Part shown: positions 21,875 through 29,139 of the stretch, one piece after another
Numbering within the stretch: the first letter of the stretch is position 1
How the letters are laid out: each line of letters begins with the position of its first letter
NCBI GenBank assembly: GCA_022574555.1
Contig: JACZRV010000032.1
Span: 1 to 32,833, forward strand
Source of the DNA: SAR324 cluster bacterium
Lineage (GTDB): Bacteria; SAR324; JACQKK01
Reading direction: 5' to 3'
DNA length: 32,833 nucleotides
Translations under genes and position numbers: made by a program
The notes under the pieces: model-generated
What the model was told of the DNA's origin: nothing
Database searches by the model: none
The model's input: the letters and a program-made list of their open reading frames with translations, nothing else

Positions 21875-23779
21875 ATGTTCCCCCATCTGAGCGACCTGGT
21901 AGACGGCCTGCCCGATGCGCCGGGTGTCTACCTGCACAAGGACCACCAGGGCCGTGTGCTCTACGTGGGCAAGGCCAAGAGCCTGCGCAACCGCGTGCGG
22001 TCCTATTTCCAGCGCTCAACCAGCCATCCCCCGCACATCGCCGCCATGGTCAACCTGGTGCGGGATATCGAGATATTCCAGACCGGAAACGAAGGCGAAG
22101 CGCTGCTCCTGGAAGCCAACCTGATCAAGAAAAATCAACCCCGCTACAATATCAACCTCAAGGACGATAAGTCCTACCCCTTCTTCAAATTCACCGTCAA
22201 CGAGCTTTACCCGCGCCTGTTTCTGGTACGGGAAAAGCTGGAAAAGAACGCCGAATATTATGGGCCCTATCCCTCGGTCAAGCTGGCGCGCGAGACCCTG
22301 AAGATGCTCCATCGCGTCTTCAAATTGCGCACTTCCAAGATGAAGCTGGACGGCACTCGCACCTACCGCCCGTGCATCAATTTTCAGCTCAACCGGTGCA
22401 TGGCCCCCTGCCGAGGCACGGTGGACCCCGAGGCGTACCGCCAGGTGGTCAATCAGGTACGGCTGTTTTTCATGGGCCGCCACCGGGAATTGCTGGCCCG
22501 GCTCGATGCGGAGATGAATATCTGTGCTCAAAAGCAAAACTACGAGGAAGCCGCGCGGCTGAGGGACGGCATCCGCGCCATACGCCGCACCATGGAAAAG
22601 CAGCAGGTGCTCGTTCCCGGCCTCAGTGCCGAGCAGGACGTATTCGGGGTGCATCGCGAATCCCACTTCGCCGCGGTGCAGGTGCTTTTCATCCGCAACG
22701 GGCGGCTCATCGGTACGGATTGTCTCTTTCTCGAAGGCACCGAAGGCCGGTCGGACAGCGATGTGGTCAAAGGCGTGTTGGGCCGGCTCTATACTCGCCC
22801 GGCGGTGCTGCTGCCCAAGGAAGTGCTGGTGCCCTGCGCCTATGAGGATCAAGAGGTGATGGCCGAATTCCTTTCGCGCCAGAAGGGGAGCAAAGTGCGC
22901 ATCCTGGTGCCCAAGCAAGGCGGCAAGCGTCGTCTGGTGCGCATGGCCGAAGACAACGCCCGCAACGCGCTCAAGGATCGCATGGCCCACCGGATCAGTG
23001 ATGAGGCCGTGTTGAAGGAGGTGCAGACCAGATTGCGCTTGCGCCGCGCGCCGCGCCGGGTGGAGGCGTTCGACGTCTCCAACATCGCCGGCGCCCACAC
23101 CGTGGCCTCGATGGTCGCCTGGGAGGACAACCGCCCCCACAAGGAAGCGTACCGGAAATTCAAGATCAGGGAGGTGGCAGGGCCGGACGATTTCAGGTCC
23201 ATGGAAGAAGTACTCACCCGCCGCTACAAACGGGCCATCAACGGCGAGCAGCCCCTGCCGGATCTGATCCTGATCGACGGTGGCAAGGGCCAAGTGAATG
23301 CAGCCGCCCATGTGCTCGCTGCCCTGGGAATCTCGTTGACCCAGGTCGATCTGATCGGCTTGGCCAAAGGCCGCTCGGAAAAGCGCCGGACACGCGGCCG
23401 GCCACGAGCCGGTCCCCACGACCTGGAATACGTGGTCAAACCGCGGCTGAAAAATGAGATCCATCTGGCCAGAAACAGCGCCACCCTTCATTTCCTCCAG
23501 CGCATCCGCGACGAATCCCACCGCGTCGCGATCGCTTACCATCGCAATCTCCGTGGCAGAAGAGCCCTGCACTCGGAACTGGAAGATCTTCCCGGTATCG
23601 GTGCCAAGCGCACCCGCGAGCTGCTGCGCCACTTCGGTTCGCTCAAAAAGGTCAAGGAAGCCGGACTGGAAGAACTCTGCGACGCGCCGGGCCTGCCGGC
23701 CAAGGTCGCCGAGCAGATCTACCGCGCCTTTCATGGGGTGGATGCCCCGCAGGAATCCGCGTCAAAAGAGGCGGGATAG
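21875..23779 (+). CDS. uvrC: Excinuclease ABC subunit C (UvrC)
   Basis: UvrC makes both incisions in nucleotide excision repair, together with UvrA and UvrB. The 634-residue protein has all parts. The GIY-YIG nuclease is at about 15-90 (PGVYLHKDHQGRVLYVGKAK), which makes the 3' cut. Three cysteines in the RPCINFQLNRCMAPC region are as in family members with an iron-sulphur cluster. The UVR helix pair that binds UvrB is at about 205-240 (QKQNYEEAARLRDGIRAI). The RNase H-like domain with FDVSNIAGAHTVASMV, LILIDGGKGQ and RDESHRVAI makes the 5' cut. Two C-terminal helix-hairpin-helix motifs are in DLPGIGAKRTRELLRHFGS. The start is supported by AAGGG four bases before the ATG. The gene is divergent from the aroB operon. 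Confidence 0.97.
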   Translation: MFPHLSDLVDGLPDAPGVYLHKDHQGRVLYVGKAKSLRNRVRSYFQRSTSHPPHIAAMVNLVRDIEIFQTGNEGEALLLEANLIKKNQPRYNINLKDDKSYPFFKFTVNELYPRLFLVREKLEKNAEYYGPYPSVKLARETLKMLHRVFKLRTSKMKLDGTRTYRPCINFQLNRCMAPCRGTVDPEAYRQVVNQVRLFFMGRHRELLARLDAEMNICAQKQNYEEAARLRDGIRAIRRTMEKQQVLVPGLSAEQDVFGVHRESHFAAVQVLFIRNGRLIGTDCLFLEGTEGRSDSDVVKGVLGRLYTRPAVLLPKEVLVPCAYEDQEVMAEFLSRQKGSKVRILVPKQGGKRRLVRMAEDNARNALKDRMAHRISDEAVLKEVQTRLRLRRAPRRVEAFDVSNIAGAHTVASMVAWEDNRPHKEAYRKFKIREVAGPDDFRSMEEVLTRRYKRAINGEQPLPDLILIDGGKGQVNAAAHVLAALGISLTQVDLIGLAKGRSEKRRTRGRPRAGPHDLEYVVKPRLKNEIHLARNSATLHFLQRIRDESHRVAIAYHRNLRGRRALHSELEDLPGIGAKRTRELLRHFGSLKKVKEAGLEELCDAPGLPAKVAEQIYRAFHGVDAPQESASKEAG

Positions 23780-23856
23780 CCGGTCTCCCGTGAGGGTACT
23801 GCCTGCAAACCCACGCGATTTCTCGTCGTGTTGATCGATCGTCTTATCTCCAAGTC

Positions 23857-23883
23857 ACACTGATATTACAAGTGTATTTTTTT
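23857..23883 (+). terminator. Candidate rho-independent terminator after uvrC
   Basis: ACACT at 23857-23861 pairs with AGTGT at 23871-23875 around a 9-base loop, followed by A and seven T residues (23877-23883). The stem is short and A/T-containing, so the terminator would be weak. It lies 78 bp after the uvrC stop codon. Confidence 0.4.
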
Positions 23884-24012
23884 AGACGGATTGTTTTCTT
23901 ACGGAAAGGTGTAATGATTTTCTGATTCGTGTATTGTGTCTGCGGGAACTTCCAGCAATCGTGGTGAAATTTGAATACATGGGTGACTTGCATGCGGGAT
24001 AAAGGGGCCGTC

Positions 24013-24318
24013 ATGAACTGGCCTCCGATTCTCGCAGTGCTGATTCCCGCAGTGCTGATTCCCGCAGTGTTGATTCTCGCAATGGGGATGATGCTGGCAC
24101 TGGCCGGCTGTGCGGATAGTGGCGCAGGCGGGGACGAGGACATCGGCCTGGTGGAAGTCTACACCATCGGCGGAACGGTTACCGGTCTCGCCGGGGTGAG
24201 CATGATCACCACGTGGATCGCCCCGCCCCCCCTTAACGGGAATGACGATTCAGCTCCTCAAGAGTACTTTCAATTCCGCTTGCGGGCCAGGCGGGCGACG
24301 ATGATGCTGATTTCGTAG
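24013..24318 (+). pseudogene. Truncated lipoprotein with the first strand of a 'GGTVTGL' repeat domain
   Basis: From the ATG at 24013 (AAAGGGG about 5 bp upstream) the product has 101 residues. The leader MNWPPILAVLIPAVLIPAVL continues to LALAGC, a good lipobox. After a Gly/Asp-rich spacer comes YTIGGTVTGLAG, the usual opening of a beta-sandwich repeat found in large surface lipoproteins, where about 80 residues of VVLQNNGGD-type strands normally follow. Here the protein instead runs into VSMITTWIAPPPLNG and a tail that overlaps the 3' end of tatC on the other strand by 49 bp. I read this as the 5' stump of a larger gene, with the rest lost. It could also be a short functional lipoprotein. 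The leader holds a 15-bp tandem repeat. Confidence 0.6.
24031..24090 (+). repeat. In-frame 15-bp tandem repeat in a lipoprotein leader (3 units plus a diverged fourth)
   Basis: Units at 24031, 24046 and 24061 differ by one or two bases from CCCGCAGTGCTGATT; the fourth, at 24076, has diverged. In frame they encode LAVLI, PAVLI and PAVLI, which form the hydrophobic core of the signal peptide. Gain or loss of a unit would change signal-peptide length by five residues without a frameshift. Confidence 0.92.
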
Positions 24319-25004
24319 AGCACGATCAGCGGCCCGGCGAGCAGGATCTGGGTGAAGACGTCCGGTGGGGTAAGCACGGCCGCGACGAGGAAAATGATCA
24401 CGATGGCATAGCGCCGGCCCTTGGAAAGAAATTCGGCGCTGATCACCCCCAAGCGGGTCAGAAATAGCGAGACCAGGGGCATCTCGAAGACCATGCCGAA
24501 TACGATCAGCAGGCGCACCGTGAACGACAGATAATCACCCACCCGCAGCGACGGTACGAGGGTATCGTCGTAATTGATCAGGAAATCGATCGCGAACGGA
24601 TAGACCACGATGTAAAGAAACAGCGCCCCCCCGATGAACAACGGAAAGGAAAGCAACAGAAACGGCCACATGACCTGCTTTTCCTTCTTGAAAAGCCCCG
24701 GCCGAATGAAGAGCCACATCTGGCCCAGAATGAGCGGGAAGCCCACGAATAGCGCCGCAAAAAAACTGGCCTTGAGATGGGTGAAGAATGGGTCGGTAAG
24801 GGTATCGAACTGGAGATGCCCGACGTGTTTCAGCACCGGCGCCTCGACGAAGGCCAGGATCTGCTTGCTGAAGTAGAAAGCGACCAGAAAAAACGCGATC
24901 AGCACCAAAAGGGAGATGATCATGCGTTTGCGCAGCTCTTCCAAATGGGCCATGATCGGCATTTTCGGATCGTTAATATCCCCTGTGGCGCCGGTTTCGC
25001 TCAT
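24270..25004 (-). CDS. tatC: Twin-arginine translocase subunit TatC
   Basis: TatC is the six-helix inner-membrane receptor that binds twin-arginine signal peptides of folded proteins. The 244-residue product shows the family hallmarks: MAHLEELRKRMIISLLVL at the N-terminus with the conserved HLEELR, then the FIRPGLFKKEK loop with the FxxPGL-type signature and the nearby conserved acidic region. Six hydrophobic helices can be counted. The last two are close together near YAIVIIFLVAAVLTPPD. No tatA or tatB lies within the window, which is unusual, since tatABC are normally together. The ATG at 25004 lacks a strong Shine-Dalgarno sequence. The C-terminus overlaps the convergent truncated lipoprotein frame by 49 bp. 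Confidence 0.96.
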   Translation of the reverse strand: MSETGATGDINDPKMPIMAHLEELRKRMIISLLVLIAFFLVAFYFSKQILAFVEAPVLKHVGHLQFDTLTDPFFTHLKASFFAALFVGFPLILGQMWLFIRPGLFKKEKQVMWPFLLLSFPLFIGGALFLYIVVYPFAIDFLINYDDTLVPSLRVGDYLSFTVRLLIVFGMVFEMPLVSLFLTRLGVISAEFLSKGRRYAIVIIFLVAAVLTPPDVFTQILLAGPLIVLYEISIIVARLARKRN

Positions 25005-25636
25005 CGCTTTTTATTTGGTTCGATTTGATAATTCATAGTCGTTCGATAGATTACTGCCGGGCGGGTGCCCCACTTCCAGTGGCCAGGTTCAGAACGCAAA
25101 GGAACCTCGGCTTTCCTCTCACAATCCGGGCTCGGCGTAAACCCCTACGGATTTCTGCCGTTTATAGTAAGGCCTGTGACCCATTGCCTCCGGTGGCCTC
25201 GGGGGTTTTACACCTTTGAAATCCCCACAATATTCCCCAGCCTGGAGCGGTTTTCCCTGGGCCCCTATTGGATTTGGTTTCAATCTATAGAAAATATTCG
25301 GCCAATTTTTGATCTGGGTGATACCGCGATCTTAATTACATCGCCTAAATTGGGGGCGCGGGTGGACTCGTTCCCCCACATGTTTTGCAAATTTCGATTT
25401 GGTCACCCGCCTGATAAATTCTTCCCGGCCGGGTGGCGCCCGGACCGCGCCTAAGTTGCGCCATGGGTTATGGACCGCGTGGACTGAATGGGCCAGATGG
25501 ACGGCTCTGGCTTGTTTCTGGCATAATGTTACACGAAATTCGTTACACGAAAATCGCCTTGGCCACGCCAATAGTCCACCCGGCGAAAGGGCTGCCTGCA
25601 AGCGGCCGACGGCCTGCCCCACACAAGGTAAAAGTC
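25005..25636. other. Intergenic region, A/T-richer than its surroundings
   Basis: These 632 bases between tatC and the WD40 gene look less GC-rich than the flanks, most clearly at about 25260-25345. A 129-codon frame at 25065-25454 has no domain likeness and no usable start context, so I do not call it. The sequence GTTACACGAAA occurs twice in close succession at about 25528-25555. No tRNA, CRISPR or transposon end was seen. The promoter of the WD40 gene and of tatC should be here. Confidence 0.45.
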
Positions 25637-28633
25637 ATGCCCCAGGATTCACGATCCGCGGAACGACCCGCGGTATTGCCGGCGGTATTATCAGCGGTAT
25701 TATCAGCGGTATTGCCGGATTGGGCCGCAAACAGGCGGAGATCGAAAGCTCATCTGGTGCTGGCCATCATGGTGGGACTGCTGATCTGGTTGTCCATTCC
25801 CAATACGGCTCAGCCCCAGCAGTCGCCCGTCGCAGAAGAGTATATCATCGAATACACCCTTCGTCTGCCCAAGGGCACGGTGCACGATGTCCTCTATTCG
25901 CCCAACGAGCGGTTCATGGTCACTCTGGGCGCCACCAACTCGATTCGCATCTGGGAGGTGGAAACCAGCCGCGCAGTGAAGAACATCCGCACCGGGGATC
26001 ACAAGGCGACCCTCGCCATCTATCACCCCAAGGAAGAGGTCATCTTCACCGGCGGGCGGGACAACCTGGTGATGGCCTGGGACATTTCCAAGGGAACATC
26101 GGGGGCGTCGTTCGAGGGGCAGAACGCTCCCACGAGTGCGCTGACCACGGATGCGGAAGGGGCCATTTTGTTTTCCGGCGCCAACGACGGCACCGTCGCC
26201 GTCTGGGATACCGAATCCGGTAAGTTGATCACCACCATAGAGGCCCACCAAGGCCGAGTGACCGCCCTGGCGCTTCACCCGGACGGTAAGCACCTGGCCA
26301 CGGGCGGACGGGATCAGTCGGTGCGCGTATGGGATTGGAAAAAGGGCAAGCAGGTGGCCAATCTGGGCGGCCACATCGGGGCCATCACCGCCGTCAAGTT
26401 TCACTTCAAGCCCGACCTGCTGGCCTCCTCTTCAGCGGACGGCACGGTGAAGCTTTGGCGCTGGCGGGAAAAGGAGAATCCCAATTCGGCCACCCTGGTA
26501 GGACATAAGCGCGCGGTGACCGACTTCGAGTTTCACCCCAATGAGGAGTGGTTGCTCACGGCGTCCCTGGACAAGTCCATTTTCATCTGGGATATCGCCA
26601 CGCAGACCATTCTGCAAGAGCTGACCCTGGTCGAAGGTCCGATCAGCGCCATCAATCTCAGCGTCAGCGGGCGGCGGCTGATCGCCGCATACGACAAGGA
26701 CCGCGCGCGTACGTGGAAGCTGGACAAATCGGCGTTCCTCGCCGCACTGGAAGGCCATACGCAATCGCTGGTTTCCATGGACTTCGCCTCCAACCCGCGC
26801 TACCTGATCTCCGGCTCGCAGGACAAGTCCATCCGCATCTGGGATCTCTCGCAACGCAAGGTGATCAAGGCCTTTCCTTCCCCTGACCACGTGGTGCAGG
26901 TGGTGCGTTTCGCGCCGGGAGACAGGGAATTCGCGACCGGCGGCACCGATGGCACCGTGCGCATCTGGAATACGCAATCGGGCAAGGTGACCAAGCAGCT
27001 CAAGGGCCACAAAGGGAAGGTCAACGCGATCGCATTCCATCCCCGGGATGCGCGGCTGCTCTCCGGCGGTTCGGACAAAACGTGGATCCTATGGGACACA
27101 CGAGGCGGTACGCCGGTGAAGCGCATCGCCGGTCATATCGACCAGGTGACGGCAGTGGCGTTTTCCAGGGACGGCTCGGTGTTCGCCACGGGGAGCGGTG
27201 ACAAAATCATTCGCGTCTGGAGCTATCCCAGCGGCAAGCTGGTCCATACGCTCAAGGGTCACGAAGGGGGTATTGAAGACCTGCAGTTCGATCCGCAGGG
27301 CCTCTACCTCGCCTCGGCCTCGAAGGACGGCACCATTCGCGTGTGGAATCCCAAAGACGGCAGCGAGGTCTACACGTTTAAAGGCCACGACTTCATCGTC
27401 AGCGCCATCCGCTTCTCCATCGACGGCCGTTCCATCATTTCGGTTTCGCGGGACAAGACCGTCAAGCTCTGGGACGTGCAGACGGGGAAATTTCTGCGCA
27501 CGGTGGCAGGTCAGCGCAATCAAATCGTGACCATGGCCCTCAGCCCGGACAGCAAAGTGATCGCCACCGGTTCCGTGGGCAAAGTGATCAATCTCATGGT
27601 CTACCCCCTGGAGGTGATCCTGGCGGAAAAGGAAGAGAAAGACGAGGTGGCCAGGGTCGTGGAGGAGGATCTGGCAGAGGACGAGGATCTCGATCTGGGG
27701 GAAGAATACGACCTGGAGAAAGATCTCTCTGCGCTGGAGGAATCCTCGGACGAGCCCGATGGGCTCACGGACTATCGGAAAATCGGCGACGACGATTCTC
27801 AGGCCGGGTTGCACGAGTTGGAGGCCAAGCTCAACGATCTGATGAAAGCGGAGCAATATTGCGGTTCGGCGGTTGAACTGGAGCGCACCGCCTACCAGGT
27901 GCTGCGTCTGGCCCCTTACGACAAGGCCGCCTTTCACGCGTTGGTCAATGCGGGGATCGTCAATCAGGACTTGAAACTGATCTACCTCACCTCGTTGATC
28001 GGCCAGCGTGCCCTGTTTCTCTCCAATGTGTACGACTACGCCACCGTCGAAGGCGTGGATAGCCGGCTGGATTTCTGGCAGAAGAACGTGTTCAACCCGG
28101 CCCGTATTCGCTCGGGCAAGCAGCTGGTGCTGGAGTTCGTCGATTGCGATGGCCAGGTGGTGCGCCGCGATATGCCGGCCACCCTGCTCTCGCTCGATAT
28201 ACCTGTGGAGGTGCTGCGAGTGGTGGCCTCAAAACGGGTGAACGTGGACTTCGAGCATTTCCGCGCTCTCGACGACAAAAGATTCCTGGACCGGATCCAC
28301 TACATGATCGCCGAGATCATGGAAGCCTTGCGCCGTGCAGTTACCCCGGACTCTGTGATCGCCCTCGATTTGTCCAAGGCACCCCAAGGGCGGCATGGTG
28401 TTCTGAACCTGGATATTTCAAGTATCGATATCTTCGGCTATCCGGACCGGACCGCGTTCAGGCTGCGCAAAGCCAAGGGGCTCTGGCACACCTATTACAC
28501 CGACAAGGACCGCCGCAAATCCCTGCTGCTGCCGGTGGGGAACTACTACTTGAGAATTAACAAAAAGCTGCGTAGGGTCTTTACCATCAAAGCCGAGGAG
28601 GAGGTGCCGCTCATCGTCACCGCTTCGCGCTGA
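25637..28633 (+). CDS. Membrane-anchored double WD40 propeller protein
   Basis: The 998-residue protein begins at the ATG at 25637 (AAGG about 9 bp upstream). A repetitive leader (AVLP/AVLS units at about residues 12-28) and an RRR charge precede one membrane helix (HLVLAIMVGLLIWLSIP at about 39-55). Fourteen consecutive WD40 repeats follow at about 65-715, most with a GH start and a WD or similar end (for example GRDQSVRVWDWKKG, DGTIRVWNPKDG). Fourteen is exactly two seven-bladed propellers. An acidic linker rich in E and D (about 730-775) leads to a C-terminal region of roughly 220 residues that I do not recognise. WD40 propellers are interaction platforms. An N-terminal anchor would place this one outside the cytoplasm. 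The next genes in the same direction are exported proteins, so an envelope complex is plausible. Confidence 0.87.
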   Translation: MPQDSRSAERPAVLPAVLSAVLSAVLPDWAANRRRSKAHLVLAIMVGLLIWLSIPNTAQPQQSPVAEEYIIEYTLRLPKGTVHDVLYSPNERFMVTLGATNSIRIWEVETSRAVKNIRTGDHKATLAIYHPKEEVIFTGGRDNLVMAWDISKGTSGASFEGQNAPTSALTTDAEGAILFSGANDGTVAVWDTESGKLITTIEAHQGRVTALALHPDGKHLATGGRDQSVRVWDWKKGKQVANLGGHIGAITAVKFHFKPDLLASSSADGTVKLWRWREKENPNSATLVGHKRAVTDFEFHPNEEWLLTASLDKSIFIWDIATQTILQELTLVEGPISAINLSVSGRRLIAAYDKDRARTWKLDKSAFLAALEGHTQSLVSMDFASNPRYLISGSQDKSIRIWDLSQRKVIKAFPSPDHVVQVVRFAPGDREFATGGTDGTVRIWNTQSGKVTKQLKGHKGKVNAIAFHPRDARLLSGGSDKTWILWDTRGGTPVKRIAGHIDQVTAVAFSRDGSVFATGSGDKIIRVWSYPSGKLVHTLKGHEGGIEDLQFDPQGLYLASASKDGTIRVWNPKDGSEVYTFKGHDFIVSAIRFSIDGRSIISVSRDKTVKLWDVQTGKFLRTVAGQRNQIVTMALSPDSKVIATGSVGKVINLMVYPLEVILAEKEEKDEVARVVEEDLAEDEDLDLGEEYDLEKDLSALEESSDEPDGLTDYRKIGDDDSQAGLHELEAKLNDLMKAEQYCGSAVELERTAYQVLRLAPYDKAAFHALVNAGIVNQDLKLIYLTSLIGQRALFLSNVYDYATVEGVDSRLDFWQKNVFNPARIRSGKQLVLEFVDCDGQVVRRDMPATLLSLDIPVEVLRVVASKRVNVDFEHFRALDDKRFLDRIHYMIAEIMEALRRAVTPDSVIALDLSKAPQGRHGVLNLDISSIDIFGYPDRTAFRLRKAKGLWHTYYTDKDRRKSLLLPVGNYYLRINKKLRRVFTIKAEEEVPLIVTASR
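25670..25717 (+). repeat. In-frame 12-bp tandem repeat in the WD40 leader (4 units)
   Basis: Four adjoining 12-bp units lie in the order A-B-B-A, with A as GCGGTATTGCCG and B as GCGGTATTATCA. They encode AVLP, AVLS, AVLS, AVLP immediately upstream of the membrane anchor. The identity within each type is exact, pointing to recent duplication. Confidence 0.95.
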
Positions 28634-29091
28634 TCGCGCCGTCGCGCACACCTTCGACTCCACGCAAGGGGGCGTGCTGCCGTACCGTCTGTCGGCAGAT
28701 GGCGCAGCCCGCCCGCCCGGGCAACCAGCGCCCGCCGGTTCGATCCCTCACGCGGTTTCCAGTACGCGATGGCCCGGTGCTGGCTCGCGGCCAAAGAGGC
28801 TTCGCACCGGCAGCGTTGCGCCGCGCAAGAGTATGGCCGAAAATGAGCATCGCTCCCCAATTTGTAAAATAAATCAAGTCATCACAATTCACTGGTATCA
28901 GACCCGGCGATTCATCGTCACAAGTTCCGGTGCCCGCTTTTGGTAATCCATTGGTAAGCGGCCTGGAGTGCGGGACGGCGCCTCGGCGCCAGCCAGCGGC
29001 CCAAGGGGCAAACGGATCGCGGGCGGGCGAGGACAGATGGATCGTGCCCACCCGCTCCTACGGCAGGGGACCTTTAGGGAATGGCGCCGCG
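28634..29091. other. Intergenic region before the sugar-dehydrogenase-like gene
   Basis: These 458 bases have no gene I can support. A short A/T-rich stretch at about 28859-28890 (TTTGTAAAATAAATCAAG) is the most promoter-like part. A GGTTCGATCCC at about 28737 resembles a tRNA T-loop but has no matching stem. The downstream frame is open through to 28930 without domain likeness. Confidence 0.45.
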
Positions 29092-29139
29092 ATGGGCACC
29101 GTAATGGGCACCGTAATGAGCACCGTAATGGCCAAGGCA
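29092..29139 (+). repeat. In-frame 12-bp tandem repeat at the start codon (3 units plus a diverged fourth)
   Basis: ATGGGCACCGTA occurs twice exactly, then ATGAGCACCGTA, then ATGGCCAAGGCA. Each unit begins with an in-frame ATG and encodes MGTV-like tetrapeptides. The unit shares its ATGGGCA start with the IAMG repeat unit in the cytochrome fusion gene at 9457. Confidence 0.95.

Noticed and set aside
25065..25454. A 129-codon frame in the tatC-WD40 gap
   Set aside because: No Shine-Dalgarno, no recognised motif and composition like non-coding DNA.
28725..28760. A GGTTCGATCCC string like a tRNA T-loop
   Set aside because: The bases on both sides do not form a 5-bp T-stem and no acceptor, D or anticodon arm can be found upstream.
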